Shown: positions 13,629-25,840, counted from the first letter of the stretch. The stretch is 64,000 bases of DNA from Mytilus californianus (GCF_021869535.1 NW_026262712.1:102118140-102182139), one strand, 5' to 3'. Numbers and translations: made by a program. Notes: generated by a model from the sequence alone, not told the origin.

Positions 13629-14363
13629 TTTATCCTGACTTGTTTTAAATAAATTATCATCCTGCCTTTTCTTTTTGGCAAGTTGCCCATCCTGCCTTTT
13701 TTTCTTCAAAACTCCTGTCATGCCTTTTTCAAATTTCACTATGTTTATCGTTTATAAGATGTTGTACGTTCAATGCTATTTATAAACGCAGAGTAAAATT
13801 GTAGATGTTTGGTATACAAATTTTATATTATTCATCTTAAAAAAAATCAGAAGATAATGGGAAATATCAAAGAATCATGATGTAAGTTTAAAGAAAAGAA
13901 GAAAACCCAACACATTTTTTTATTAAAATTGAAAATCCAACTGATTAAAAGTCGTATTGACCCCTACAATTCTATACACATAAAACGAGTACTTATAGTA
14001 TCTCAAAATGTACAAAAAGAGCCAGTTTTATAAACGCGCACTGGACATAATTGTTATATTTCTATTTAGACTTTCCACATTTCATCAACCGTTTGTGAGC
14101 AATTTTTGAAAATTACGAATCCGTGGCTTGATTGCACATTTAACGCAAAATATATTGACTTTTTTTTTGTTTTGTTAAGAAAATAAAATACGCAGTTACT
14201 TGTGTGTAAAATAATTTAAATGGAAGCTTTCTGAAGGTATTTGATAGGACGTACGCCAATTCATGAGGGCGTGACAAATTGTCACGAATGTCCAGTCAGC
14301 TTTTATGTTGTACAAAGTTTGACGTGCGTTGATGTTTGAACAGTGTAAATGACATTGTTTATT
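13629..14363. other. Unassigned sequence with short pyrimidine-rich direct repeats
   Basis: The motif cctgcctttt recurs at about 13,663-13,730 (catcctgcctttt, catcctgccttttt, catgccttttt). Nothing else recognised. Confidence 0.4.
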
Positions 14364-14765
14364 GTAAATTTTACGGACGCCATTACGAGTTGGTTGACCG
14401 TTATGGAATAATCGTTTCACAGATGATATCGGATATGTTCCTTATGCCGTAACTACAATCCACTTCCCTTTTCACTACGAATGTGACCTACCAAATTAGA
14501 CTATTTACCGGGTTTGTAATAACATGTGCAACACGACGAGTGCCACATGTGGAGCAGGTCCTGCTTACCCTTCCAGGGCACCTGAGATCACACCCAGTTT
14601 TTGGTGGGGTTCGTGTTGCTTAGTCTTTAGCTTTCTATGTTGTGCCTTTTGTATTATTAATTGTCTGTTTGTCTTTTTATTTATTAGCCCTGGCGTAGTC
14701 ATTTTATTTTCGACTTACTAGGGAGTTTGACTGCCCCTCTGTCATAGTATTATGACATTGTCTTT
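14364..14765 (-). repeat. Rep-C dispersed repeat, inverted copy
   Basis: The reverse complement of the family present at 63,440-63,900. It shares the segments around acgagttggttgaccgttat, accaaattagactatttacc and gtgccacatgtggagcaggt. It abuts a Rep-B copy that starts at 14,774. No coding function is inferred. Confidence 0.8.
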
Positions 14766-14773
14766 TAACATGA

Positions 14774-15405
14774 AATAAAATTGAAAATGGAAATGGGGAA
14801 TGTGTCAAAGAGACAACAACCCGGCCATAGAGCAAGCAACAGCCGAAGGCCACCAATGGGTCTCCAATGCAGCGAGCAACTCCCGCACCCGGAGGCGTCC
14901 TTCAGCTGGCCCCTAAACAAATAAGTATACTAGTTCAGTGATAGTGGACGTCATACTAAACTCCGAATTATACACAAGAAACTAAAATAAAAAATCATAC
15001 AAGACTAACAAAGGCCATGCAGAGGCTCCTGACTTGGGACAGGCGCAAAATTGCGACGGGGTTAAACATGTTTTTTTGAGATCTCAGACCTCCCCCTATA
15101 CCTCTAGCCAATGTAGAAAAAACAAACGCACAACAGTACGCACAGTAAAACTCAGTTTAAGAGAAGTCCGAGTCAGATGTCAGAATATAAAACAAAAGGA
15201 AATAAACAAAATGACGATAATACATAAATAACAACAGACTACTAGCAGTTACTGACTGCCAGCTCCAGACCTCAATTAAACTGATTGAAAGATTATGTCT
15301 TCATCATATGAATATCAGGCACAATCCCTCCTGTTAGGGGTTTAGTATTATACCATCATAAAATATATGAAAAGAACATAACCCGTGTCATGCCAACAAC
15401 TGGTT
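14774..15405 (+). repeat. Rep-B dispersed repeat, long copy
   Basis: About 630 bp beginning ttgaaaatggaaatggggaa and aatgtgtcaaagagacaaca, passing through a Rep-A-like middle (ggctcctgacttgggacagg) and ending in a block with cagttactgactgccagctc and aatatcaggcacaatccctc. Shorter copies occur at 8,848, 55,579, 56,685 and, inverted, 57,405. The shared middle block shows that Rep-A and Rep-B are related or mosaic. Confidence 0.75.
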
Positions 15406-15624
15406 TTAGAATAAATGTGTTTAATTCCGATGCAAAGACCCTATAAGTGAATCAATACTAAAGCTAAAATATGCAATCTTTAATGACCTGACAACAGTAT
15501 CGTACCTATATCCCTTCTTAATAAGGCTATTTACTGTATACTGTTGTGACTGTTATCCTGATTCAAAACTTAATTGATTTTGAAAAAGTACTTTGCAACC
15601 GCTGAGAAGACGTTGGGTGTATTT

Positions 15625-15770
15625 TATATTTGTCATTTCGGAGCCTTTTATATCTTACTATGCTGTATAGATTTTGCTCATTGTTGAAGGCCGTACAGTG
15701 ACCTTTAATTGGTCATTCTAAGTTATTCAGTCTCTGGTTAAATTCTCTCATTAGACTTTATCCCATCATA
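15625..15770 (-). repeat. Rep-A fragment, inverted
   Basis: Matches the reverse complement of Rep-A around tgttgaaggccgtacagtga and tttatatcttactatgctg-like sequence. Confidence 0.7.
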
Positions 15771-17514
15771 GATGATCATGTGTAATTAAAAAAGACAACT
15801 ACATTATCGTTTCTCGTATACATATCTTAGTATTAAATATAATAATGAAAACTTTAGTAAGATTGAGTTCAACAAAAGCTTTGCCTTATTAAATCCTTGT
15901 TGCTATCTCCTTCAGACTGTCAAACACCGTCACACTAACTGTTAACGTGGTATTATATGTGATAAATTGCTCTTAACAATAGTAAACTGAGTATTTATTC
16001 ACAGTACGCAATTCAATTTAAGTTGTGGTGATAGAAATCTTAATATCACTGATACACGTTTGAGACATATGTGCAGTTCTTAAAATTCAGATTTAAACCT
16101 TGTTAATATTAAACCCAATCCCGCATGCAGCTATATGGCCATCCTGTTGAGGATGATATTCACTATTATTTTAGTGCCCTTTTCAAAACGAAGTAAGAGA
16201 AATATTGTTTTTCAAAATTAGAAAGATTTACTATATCCATTTTGCATCTATTGGCTGGTGACGGTGACCTTTCATTTCAGCAAAACAAAGAAATTGTTGA
16301 CTCTGTACAATCATATATCAGAAAATACACAAAGATTTAGAACTTTCAATTAAAATTCGGAATTCCTACTTTCCAACTCTTCACTCTAGTCCAGTTTTAT
16401 ATATTACTCTATATTATATTGTATATTTTTGTTTTTGAGACAAGGCCATATTTTGTCAAAAGAGAAGCACAAATACTCCAAAGCGAATTGCGAGAAGTGG
16501 TTTCGTATTTCGTTATAGAAAAAAAATACCAGAAGTTTATGTAAAGTAACGACTCTCGTACGTTGATATCTTTTTAATAAATTGGTGCAATTGGATGCAA
16601 AAAATAATTACCATAAAATGTCAGGTTTGCGAGATCAGACAGTAACCCAACAACCAAACAATTGAAAATCTATAGGGATCAATATTTAACATTCGTCAGC
16701 AATACGAAATTTTCATAAATAAAACATGATTTATTCGAATACTGTTAAAAAAAAGAAATACAAATAACTGTTTGGTTGGGTTTTTTTTTGGCAAATCAGT
16801 AAAATGACCGTTTGATTTAAAATCGTTTGAAATAGATTAACGAAAACAATTTATTTACATGTGAAAAGACTAGACTTTGTGTCGTATGAATGTGATTTAG
16901 TGGATTTGTTTACAATTATTTCCCATTATTTCAATAGTGAAAATCTTCAATTGTTTCATTATGCTGTTTGATTAACACATTATAACAAAATTAAAAATAT
17001 GACGGATGAATTTATAGTTAGCTGTTTAACGTCCAGTGGCAACTATTAGATGTATTATTAGGACATTTAAAATGTTATAAATATGAACAAGGATATCTTT
17101 TGTTATGAAAACATGTGTATCACGGCACAAGCGATGACCTATAGACACTGTGTATCATATGTATATTTAGGGTGGGGTTGCTCCGAATAAAGGAGGTATA
17201 TATATATATATATATATATATAGATACAGGAAAATAAAGCAATCAAATATAAAATAAGAATAGAATATAACGGGCAAAATAAAGAATAGAGGACAATGGT
17301 CTTAGAAAATTAAAGAATAGAGGGAAATGGTCTAGTTTTTTGTTGTTTGAAAATACAAAAATGAAACGCTAAATTATAATTTCACTTATGAATTAGAATT
17401 TTTCATTTGCCGGACACGCTCTTTTTTGATGATTGTTAAAAGTGCATTTGTAGTAAAAATAATATACAATCGTTTGTACATTGGTAGGGATTTATGTTTA
17501 GGGTTGATATGGCA
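15771..17514. other. Unassigned AT-rich sequence
   Basis: No gene or repeat recognised apart from a TA dinucleotide run at about 17,200-17,222. Confidence 0.4.
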
Positions 17515-17556
17515 CCAGGGACTTTCTATACTAAAGTTAGTATAGAAAGTCCCTGG
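17515..17556. mobile_element. Palindromic micro-insertion, CAGGGACTTTC family (copy 1)
   Basis: A perfect 42-bp inverted repeat: CCAGGGACTTTCTATACTAA, two bases, then its exact reverse complement. The same arms recur at 17,779, 28,330 and 33,927. GGCAC occurs on both sides but not symmetrically adjacent. CAGGG tips resemble hAT termini; assignment is inference. Confidence 0.8.
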
Positions 17557-17778
17557 AGGCACATAACGGGTAATTGTTTCTATTTGAAATTTCTCGAATA
17601 AATTGTTTTTTTCGACTGATTTGATAGATGAATAAAAAAAATATCTATAATCTAAAAAAAAATGGTTTAATTACGATATATACTTTTATTCAGTCGATGT
17701 TAAAATACATGCGATAGAAGAGAATACATAAAAATAATTGAACCTTTTGAACAATAGGTCAACCTTAAGACCCCGAAT

Positions 17779-17813
17779 CAGGGACTTTCTATACTAAGTA
17801 TAGAAAGTCCCTG
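17779..17813. mobile_element. Palindromic micro-insertion, CAGGGACTTTC family (copy 2)
   Basis: A 35-bp palindrome with 17-bp arms, CAGGGACTTTCTATACT, around a single base. It is directly flanked by CCCGAAT on both sides (17,772-17,778 and 17,814-17,820), a 7-bp target duplication. There is no room for any gene, so it must be non-autonomous or a relic. Confidence 0.85.
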
Positions 17814-17918
17814 CCCGAATATACTATTGTAAGAACATTAGATTAATTCCAAATTCCATCTAAAATAAATTGTTCATTTAGGTAAAAAAAATGTTAGTAC
17901 CTAACTCGAATAATTCAG

Positions 17919-17963
17919 CGCCCTCTATCCACTACTTTTCAGTGCCCTCTATCCACTACTTTT
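17919..17963 (+). repeat. Short tandem duplication
   Basis: Two copies of a 22-23 bp unit, gccctctatccactactttt, in direct succession. Confidence 0.8.
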
Positions 17964-18010
17964 CTCGGAGTGATCGTAGTGATCGTAATATAACGACTGG
18001 ATTAGTTAAT

Positions 18011-18489
18011 AAACACTGGACACTTTTAATTTGCAAAACACTCATTTGCAAATCCGCCGCCGCCTCTCCTTAGAGCTACAGTGTCGTGTATATAACCAAA
18101 ATGTGCGGAATTACATGGGATTCAATAAATTCATTGCTTTTCTGCTGTTATTATTATATCTATTTTGTAATTTGATTTAAAAAAACATGGGATTTTCAAT
18201 ATCCCATGGGATAGGGCAAATCCCATGGGATTGACCATTATCCCATGGGATTTTGGTTAAATCCCATAGGATTTTTTTGGGTCCCATGGGATAATTGTAG
18301 TCCCATGGGATAATTGTAGTCCCATGGGATATTTGTTGTCCCATGGAACCAAAAAAATCCCATGGGACTATAATTATCCCATGGGATTTTTAATATCCCA
18401 TGGGACAAAATAAAATCCTATGATTCAAATTATAAATATATACAGTAAATAAATGTGTATGTTACAATGAATTCTGTTTGGTAGTAAAT
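18011..18489 (+). repeat. ATCCCATGGGAT palindrome-array element (copy 1)
   Basis: The left part runs from AACACTGGACACTTTTAATT through a GCC-rich block (cgccgccgcctctcctt). Then about a dozen copies of the self-complementary motif TCCCATGGGA follow, separated by short AT spacers (18,190-18,425), and the tract ends with gaattctgtttggtagtaaa. An inverted copy with the same left and right ends lies at 47,579-48,032. It has no coding capacity; each motif could pair with itself or any other copy. Confidence 0.9.
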
Positions 18490-20109
18490 TGTTTTAAGAT
18501 GAATCTTTTTAGTTGAATATCTTTTTTTTCCTTGGAAATGTTAATGCAATTATATTGTTCTATAACTGTTCAAAACTAAACTTTTAAACAACAAAGCAGA
18601 TAATGTAAGTATCAATATATGTTTATTTATGAATTCTAGAATACTTTTTTGAAACACAATTTTTTTCCCATTTGAAATCAATGAAAACTCTATTAATAGG
18701 CTTAACATACTAGTAGTTTTTTACATAAATCTATTTTTTTTCAGGATATCCCTCCACCCAAAAAATCAATAGTTTCTTATCATCCAGCATTGTGTGATCG
18801 TAATGTATAGTCCACTTTTTTGCCATTCAGCACAGAACATTGTCATTATTGTGGTTTTAATATCTTTAGATATTTAATAGAACTTCAATTCATTGGCTGA
18901 GTGATGAAAATAATAACTGATCTGACTTTTGTCTTTGAATATATTTTGGTCTTGTTTCTGTGTTTTCTCCTTTTATTCTCAGTGATGAATTTCAATCCTT
19001 CTGAAAAAGAACCAATAAAATCCGAAGTTATGGATAATAAAAAATTGTTTGCATACATGTAGCAAGAACATATGATTTTCAATAAAAATAGCTATGCGGT
19101 ATGGATTTTACTGATTGTTGAAGGTTGTCCAGTGTCATCAGTTGCTAACCTCCTACATCATTTGGTCTCTGATGGAGAGTTGTCAAATTAGCAATATACC
19201 ACATCTTCCTATTCTAATATTATATAACAATCAATTTATGTATTCTTCTTTATAACATTTGGGTATTTTCCCCAGTTATATATATATAGATCAATGTTAA
19301 AACTTTAGGCAATTACAATAAAATTCCATTTTTCACAAGAATTTGCGATATATTATACAGAAAGCCAACAATAGAAACAGCACTTCTTTAAGCTTCTGAA
19401 GTTCTGAAAGAGTTCCACTTGTGTTTTATTTCAATTAGAAAATACATTGAACTCTTTGGACATGTTGGAAATTATAACATTGATGCAAAAAATTATATTG
19501 GGTTTTTTTTTCTTATTTTTGTGTTGTACGGTTGCTGTCTCATTTTTATATATGGTTATACATATATCCTAAATCTTCTTTTTTATATACTTGAATCATT
19601 AATACACAATGTAGTAAAAATGGGATATTTTTTATTTTGATAATCTCAAAACATTATGATTCTATCAAATAACTTATTTCCAAGTTCACAAAACACCAAT
19701 GTGTCAGATATTAATTTTAAGACATGTATAAACATGATCAACAAGCAGTTGACAGGATGTCATGCAAAAATCTCACTAATATTAAACTTTCACAAAAACT
19801 CCATACTCAGCAAGTACTATTAAAGTTCTTAGTACAGGACAAATTCCTAGTACAGGACACAATGCCTGGTCAATGTCTAGTCAATCATGTAATCAGGCTC
19901 AAAATCTTAGTTTGGCACTGAATTTAAAAATTCACCACATAATGAACATGTGTATGAAATTCAACTTCATGGTAAGCTATGTACCTTAACCTAAAACTTT
20001 AACCTAAGAATGTACTATAATTTCACATTATGACATTTCTATGTTCAGTGATCCATAAAATCAGGGTAAAAACAGTAAATGTGGTGTTTAATGTATACAC
20101 AAGAGTGCA
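18490..20109. other. Unassigned sequence with a Rep-A fragment
   Basis: An inverted Rep-A fragment is recognisable at about 19,090-19,205 (tgttgaaggttgtccagtgt, ggagagttgtcaaatt). I see nothing else. Confidence 0.5.
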
Positions 20110-20940
20110 CACGCTGAAATATTGCGCCTTCTTTACTAATCATTGATATCATGTTGATAGTCCTAAATATAAAGCTTTACTACAACTATCACATAAACTC
20201 AACATGATCCAAGAAAATGATTTCAAATTCATATAAACCTGACAAGAAATATATGTACACCTTACAATCATTCAAATTACTAAATACAGTTGACCTACCG
20301 GTATTGCTTATAGTTTCTAAGAAGCAAACTTAACCAAGAAAACTAAACATTGACCAATGAACCATGGAAATGAGGTGAAGATCAGATGAATCATGCCAGG
20401 CAAACATGTACAGCTTACAATCCTTCCATACAACACATATAGTTGACCTATTGCTTATAGATTAAGAAAAACAGACCAAAACACAAAAACTTAACACTGA
20501 GCAATGAACCGTGAAAATAAGGTCAAGGTCATATTAAACCTGCAGGACTGACATGTAAATCATAAAATGTTTCCATACACCAAATATAGTTGACCTATTG
20601 CATTTAGTATTAGAAAAAAAGACCAAATTTCAAAAATTTAACTTTGACTACTGAACCATGAAAATGAGGTCATGGTCAGATGACACCTGCCAGCTAGACA
20701 TGTACACCTTACAATCATTCCATACACCAAATATAGTAGACCTATTGCATACAGTATAAGAAAAAAAGACCAAAACTCAAAAATTTAACTTTGACTACTG
20801 AACCATGAAAATGAGGTCAAGGTCAGATGACACCTGCCAGTTGGTCATGTATACCTTACAGTCCTTCTATACACTGAATATACTAGACCTATTGCTTATA
20901 GTATCTGAGATATGGACTTGACTACCAAAACTTAACCTTA
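20110..20940 (+). repeat. Array-D tandem repeat, about 145-bp units
   Basis: Five or so diverged units, each with accatgaaaatgaggtcaag, a gacatgtacaccttacaatc-like segment and ccaaatatagttgacctatt. The same unit recurs at about 22,780-23,070 and, inverted, at 42,960-43,560 and 45,180-45,290. It surrounds the Element-E copies on both sides. Confidence 0.85.
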
Positions 20941-20948
20941 AATATAAA

Positions 20949-21310
20949 AAAAGAAGATGTGGTATGATTGCCAATGAGACAACAACTCTCCACAAGAGAC
21001 CAAATGACACAGAAATTAACAACTATAGGTCACCGTACGGCCTTCAACAATGAGCAAAGCCCATACCGCACAGTCAGCTATAAAAAGCCCCGAAATGACA
21101 AGTCAAACGAAAAACCAACGGCCTAATTTATGTACAAAAAATGAACGAAAAACAAATATGTAACACATAAACAAACGACAACCACTGAATTACAGGCTCC
21201 TGACTTGGGACAGGCACATACATACAGAATGTGGCGGGGTTAAACATGTTAGCGGGATCCAAACCCTCCCCCTAACCTGGGACAGTGGTGTAACAGTACA
21301 ACATAAGAAC
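20949..21310 (+). repeat. Rep-A dispersed repeat, long copy
   Basis: Nearly identical to 1,019-1,413, from gatgtggtatgattgccaat to gacagtggtgtaacagtaca. It lies between Array-D and the head of Element-E. Confidence 0.85.
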
Positions 21311-21324
21311 AAACAATAATAAAA

Positions 21325-22580
21325 TGCTCCGCTGGGGCGCAGCTCAATACGAGCGCAGAGGTCGAACCCTGAACAGTTGGGGCAAGTATGGACACAACAT
21401 TCAAGCTTGATACAGCTCTAAATTTGGATTGTGATTAAACATTTGACACAACATAGGTTTCTGACACAGAATGAATGTGGTCTAAGAACTTAAAAATTTT
21501 AATTTACCTATTCAAACCATATCTTTACTATTTGCTTTTATATATAAATCAGAAATAACCAATTTAAAATGGAAAATTTTAAAGAAAAAAAAAAGAAACC
21601 CCCCCCCCCAAATTTTTTGAACCCCCTTATGATTCATCACCCCAAAACTCAATAACAGCCTTCCCTTTGTGGTATGGTACCTTGCAGTACAATTTCAGAG
21701 AGATTCATACACTTGAACACAAGTTATTGTCTGGAAACTAGAAAAATGCTTGTTTTTGGCCCCAAATTCCTAAACGTTTAGGGCAATTACCCCCAAACTC
21801 AAACCCAGCTTTCCCTTTGTGATATGTAACCTTGTAGTACAATTTCATAAAGATCCATACCCTTACACACAAGTTATTGTCCTGAAACTAGAAAAATGCT
21901 TGTTTTTTGCCCCTTTTTGGCCCCTAGTTCCTAAAATTTTGAGGCAATTACCCCCCAAACTCAATCCCAGCCTTCCCTTAGTGGTATGGTACCTTACAGT
22001 ACAATTTCAGAGAGATCCATACACTTGAACACAAGTTATTGTCTGGAAACTAGAAAAATGCTTATTTTTTGCCCCTTTTTCCTAAACGTTTTGGGCAATT
22101 ACCCCCAAACTCAATTCCAGCTTTCTCTTTGTGATATGGAACCTTGTAGTACAATTTCAGAAAGATCCATACACTAACACACAAGTTATTGTCATGAAAC
22201 TAGAAAAATTCTTGTTTTTTGCCCCTTTTTTGGCCCCTAATTCCTAAAATTTTGAGGCAATTACCCCCAAAATCAATCCCAGCATTCCCTTTGTGATATG
22301 GAACCTTGTGGTACAATGTCAGAGAGATCCATACACAAACACACAAGTTATGTCTGGAAGTTACAAAAATGCTTATTTTTGGCCCCTTTTTGGCCCCTAA
22401 TTCCTTAACTGTTGGTTCCATAACCCCCAAAATCAATCCCAACCTTTCTTTTGTGGTATTGAAACTTATGGTAAAATTTCATAGAGATCCATTCACTTAA
22501 ACTAAAGTTAGAGTGCGAAACCAATGTGTCTTTGGACGACGACGACGCCAAAGTCATACCAATATACAACCGCGGTCGTA
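21325..22580 (+). mobile_element. Element-E with tandem 150-165 bp units (copy 1)
   Basis: The head starts ATGCTCCGCTGGGGCGCAGC, followed by about 330 bp of unique sequence. Then come roughly six tandem units of 150-165 bp, each with an agcattccctttgtgatatg-like start, an acaagttattgtctggaaac-like segment and a ttttggcccc segment. Two subtypes alternate. The tail is gtgtctttggacgacgacga then cgccaaagtcatacc. An inverted copy lies at 43,572-45,145 with about eight units. The architecture (unique head, tandem core, short tail) is like bivalve non-autonomous elements sometimes linked to Helitrons; that link is inference. Confidence 0.8.
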
Positions 22581-23075
22581 TAAAAATCAGTTGAAAGAGG
22601 CTTAACTCATCAGATGGATAAAAATACAAATACTACAAATACAAGTGGATGTGGCCGGGTACTTGTACATCCAAACAACAAAAAGACACTAAGTACAGAT
22701 CTGAGAGTACTCGCAGTTACTGACAGCTAGTACAAAGCCACTAACAACTAATAAAAAAATCATGCATCTAAGACTTAGTTCTTGTTCACTGATCCATGAA
22801 ATGAGGTCTAGGTCAAGTGAAAACTCTCTGACGAGCATGAGGACCTTGCAAGGTACGAATATACCAAATATAGTTATCCTATTACTCATAATATGAGAGA
22901 AATTAACATTACAAAAAATCTGAACTTTTTTTTCAAGTAGTCACTGAACCATGAAAATGAGGTCAAGGACAATGGACATGTTTCAGACAGAATTCGTATC
23001 ATGAGGCATCTATATACAAAGTATGAAGCATCCAGGTCTTCCACCTTCTAAAATATAAAGCTTTTAGGAAGTTAG
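22581..23075 (+). repeat. Rep-B-like block and Array-D units
   Basis: A block with gtacagatctgagagtactc and gcagttactgacagctagta (also seen near 46,300) is followed by about two Array-D units containing accatgaaaatgaggtcaag. Confidence 0.7.
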
Positions 23076-23083
23076 CTAATGCC

Positions 23084-23384
23084 CACGGGGGGGGGGTCTC
23101 AACATGGGATTTTGGGTACAGTTGTGCAGCAGGAATTTAAAAAACACCCCCCATTCATATATTGAATAATTGTGAAATCCCTACCTATACATATATTTCA
23201 CAGCGAAATCATAACCCATTAAGTGAAGATCGTTGCACAACAAACTGAAAAATTATGACCCATTGATATATTTCCTCGGTAAAATTGCACCCCATTGATA
23301 TATTTGATGCATCAAAAAAGGGACCCATTCTAGCGGCACATATGTATATACCTTAATATAGGAGGAGACCCCCCCCCCCCCGTG
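23084..23384. mobile_element. MITE with poly-G/poly-C TIRs and 8-bp TSD
   Basis: The ends are CACGGGGGGGGGGTCTC and the inverse GAGACCCCC...CCGTG. Flanking 8-mers CTAATGCC (left) and CTAACGCC (right) differ at one base, consistent with an aged 8-bp target duplication as made by hAT transposases. The interior has cattctagcggcacatatgt, shared in altered form with 34,042-34,460. Confidence 0.75.
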
Positions 23385-24572
23385 CTAACGCCACCGCCGT
23401 AGCCACCACCGGATCACTATCCCTATGTTGAGCTTTCTGCTACAAAAGTTGCAGGCTCGACAAAAATACATGAACATTTTAAAGTACTAAATTTTGAGTA
23501 CATACATGTAAAACCACAAGTTACTAACTGAAGTTCATGGTGAACTGTAACCAAAAACTTTAAGTGAATACAATTTAGAGAAAGACAGATGGATGCACAA
23601 ACACTATCATAACAGAGCAGAAAACTTACCAAACAAGATGTTTTACATTTATCCTTCAGAAGCAGGAAAACTGAAGTGTTTCTTTTCTTTCTCTGCCCTC
23701 CATGATATAAACTTCAAATTCATTCATGCAAAATATGAAAATCTGCAAAAGTAGGACCTTGTACCGCAGCTTATCCACATTTGACTTTTGAACTGCATTG
23801 TTCTTTTCATCTTGCTGGCAACCTAAACATAAAAAAAAATGATAAACACATAATTCTGGATTAACTTTGTGTATTTATTTTTGTTGGTACAAACAATTTT
23901 TTCCAACTTTAAACTAAATCTGCCTCTGCTTTAAAAAACAACTGAAAACCATGTATTTATCTTAATTGAAAACAATTTCTTGAGTTTTTCTCATTTGTAT
24001 CACCCTGTTATTATATATAAATTTTATTTTTGTCCCTTTTGAAAAATAAGAATGGTTTAAATTCCTCAATAATCATGATAATTCTAGTCAGTCAATTAAA
24101 AATGTATGAATAAATTATTTAACCTGTATACTATTAATATCAATATATTTCATTTTTGATAAAAACTAGGCTGTGTGTTGAAGACGATTCCTTGACCTAT
24201 AATGGTTTACTTTTATAAATTGTGTGACTTGGATGGAGAGTTGTCTCATTGGCACTCATACCACATCTTCCTATATCTACAAACAGATTCTATGGGCGAG
24301 CAGACATTATACCCTGGAGGTGGTTTTAAAAAAAGCATACGACTTAGATGTACCTTAAGCATGGAAAAACAATTCAGCAGTCAGTTTCACAAAAAAACTT
24401 ACAAATAATATTGATAGTAATTAAAAGTCATGTACAATACAGTATACTTACGATAAATTGTAAGGTTGTTTTTTTTGTAAAACCGACTCAAGTATACTTA
24501 TAATCAATCTTAGTCGTAAGTATTAAGTATTATTCATCTTTTGGATAATTTGTTGGTTTATTTTATGAATAT
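23385..24572. other. Unassigned sequence with a small Rep-A fragment
   Basis: An inverted Rep-A end lies at about 24,230-24,272 (ggagagttgtctcattggca). No gene seen. Confidence 0.45.
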
Positions 24573-24682
24573 ACAGTGGCAGATCCAGAAATTTTCATAA
24601 AGGAGGGCCGGCTCCAGTCATGCTTCAGTGATCCCTATATAATCAACCAAGAAAGCCCCCCCCCCCCCCCCCCCCCCCCCGG
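24573..24682. mobile_element. Half copy of the CAGNGGCGGAT MITE ending in poly-C
   Basis: Starts CAGTGGCAGATCCAGAAAT and shares tgcttcagtgatccctatat and aatcaaccaa with 4,793-4,933. It stops in about 22 consecutive C. Confidence 0.75.
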
Positions 24683-25089
24683 ATCAACCTATGAACTTTA
24701 CTCTAGAAAAGTAATGGATAGTTACTCATTTTGGAAACTTACAAGTTCACAGCATGCCGGTGCCTGTGACTGTGTTCAAAGTGGTGGGTTTTCACCCTCG
24801 TTGTATTGCGGAATAACGATTTAGGCAAATTGAGAAAAACATCATGTCTGTGGTTGATAATAGTGTGTGTGCATTAATTTAATTTTCTATACCTTCTTAT
24901 TTAATATTTTTCCAATTTTGAGTACTGACGGCAAGTGTTGTAACCAATGTCTTGAGACCAATGTGCTATTTACAAGTGCGATCGAGAAATGCAGGGGAAA
25001 GAAACTTATCAATTATGTTTATTCTTAACACAAAACTGAGCCGCCGTAAAAATGAACCGTGTCGAGGAGGTTACTGACACGTAATAGGG

Positions 25090-25127
25090 CAGAGACATAT
25101 TTACACATATGTGTATATATGTCTCTG
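25090..25127. mobile_element. 38-bp palindromic micro-insertion with 8-bp TSD
   Basis: The left half CAGAGACATATTTACACA and right half TGTGTATATATGTCTCTG are inverse copies separated by two bases. Both sides carry TAATAGGG (25,082-25,089 and 25,128-25,135), an exact 8-bp direct repeat. The right half equals the terminal 18 bp of the 4-kb element at 28,525-32,572, and the left half differs from it at one base, so this looks like an element reduced to its two tips. Confidence 0.85.
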
Positions 25128-25596
25128 TAATAGGGTCATCCCTCGAGAACATTAACTAGTACATTGATAGTTTACTATATGCAGTCAGTATCCCGAAAAA
25201 AATAAACGTATGGATGCAAAACGCTTAGTGGTTTCGGCTGACTACTAATAGTATACGTGCACTTTGTCTAAGAAATATCCCGGCAGCGTTAAAGTTGAAG
25301 TCAGGATCTTGGAGGGGGGGGGGGGGGGTGTTCTTTTTCTGTGTTCTTTATTTTTTATTTTTTTTTTGCTATATTTCTACACTTTTTGCTCATTACTCTC
25401 TTTCCTCATATTTTAGCATTTCATTATTCTTTAATCTTTATTGTTTGCCCGTTATTCTCTATTCTGTTAACCCCCATCCATACCCTGTTATGTGGACTTA
25501 AGCTTTCGGTAGTTTATTTTATCCTATTTCTGTCTAAATACATTATTTATCACAAAACAAAAACTTACTAAATATTTTTTTTATGAAGTCCTCACC

Positions 25597-25740
25597 AGTT
25601 GCGGTACCAAAAAATGTCATAAGGAGGCACTAACTGTCATGCAAAAAGAGGGGCCCGCTTCAGTAATTCTCTAAATAATCAACCAATTTTTTTTCCAAAA
25701 AAGGGGCGGGCCCCCATGCCCTCACCTTAATCCACCTCTA
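25597..25740. mobile_element. Diverged copy of the CAGNGGCGGAT MITE
   Basis: Begins CAGTTGCGGTACC, retains ttcagtaattctctaaataa and tcaaccaattttttttcc, and ends ccttaatccacctcta. A run of 14 G lies outside it at 25,315-25,328. Confidence 0.65.
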
Positions 25741-25840
25741 AACCCTTCCCACTTCGTATCCTTGAATTCAGATTCAAGATCTCTCTGACTAAAGTAAGTA
25801 AGTAAGTCACATTTGCTTATATCAGGTTTTTGAATTGAAC

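Noticed and set aside
17515..17813. The two CAGGGACTTTC palindromes as ends of one 299-bp element
   Set aside because: Each is a complete palindrome on its own, and the second has its own CCCGAAT duplication, so they are better explained as separate insertions.
18188..18425. CRISPR-like array of short repeats
   Set aside because: The motif is a 10-12 bp palindrome with 5-20 bp AT spacers in a eukaryotic context; no cas genes; an inverted copy conserves the spacers.
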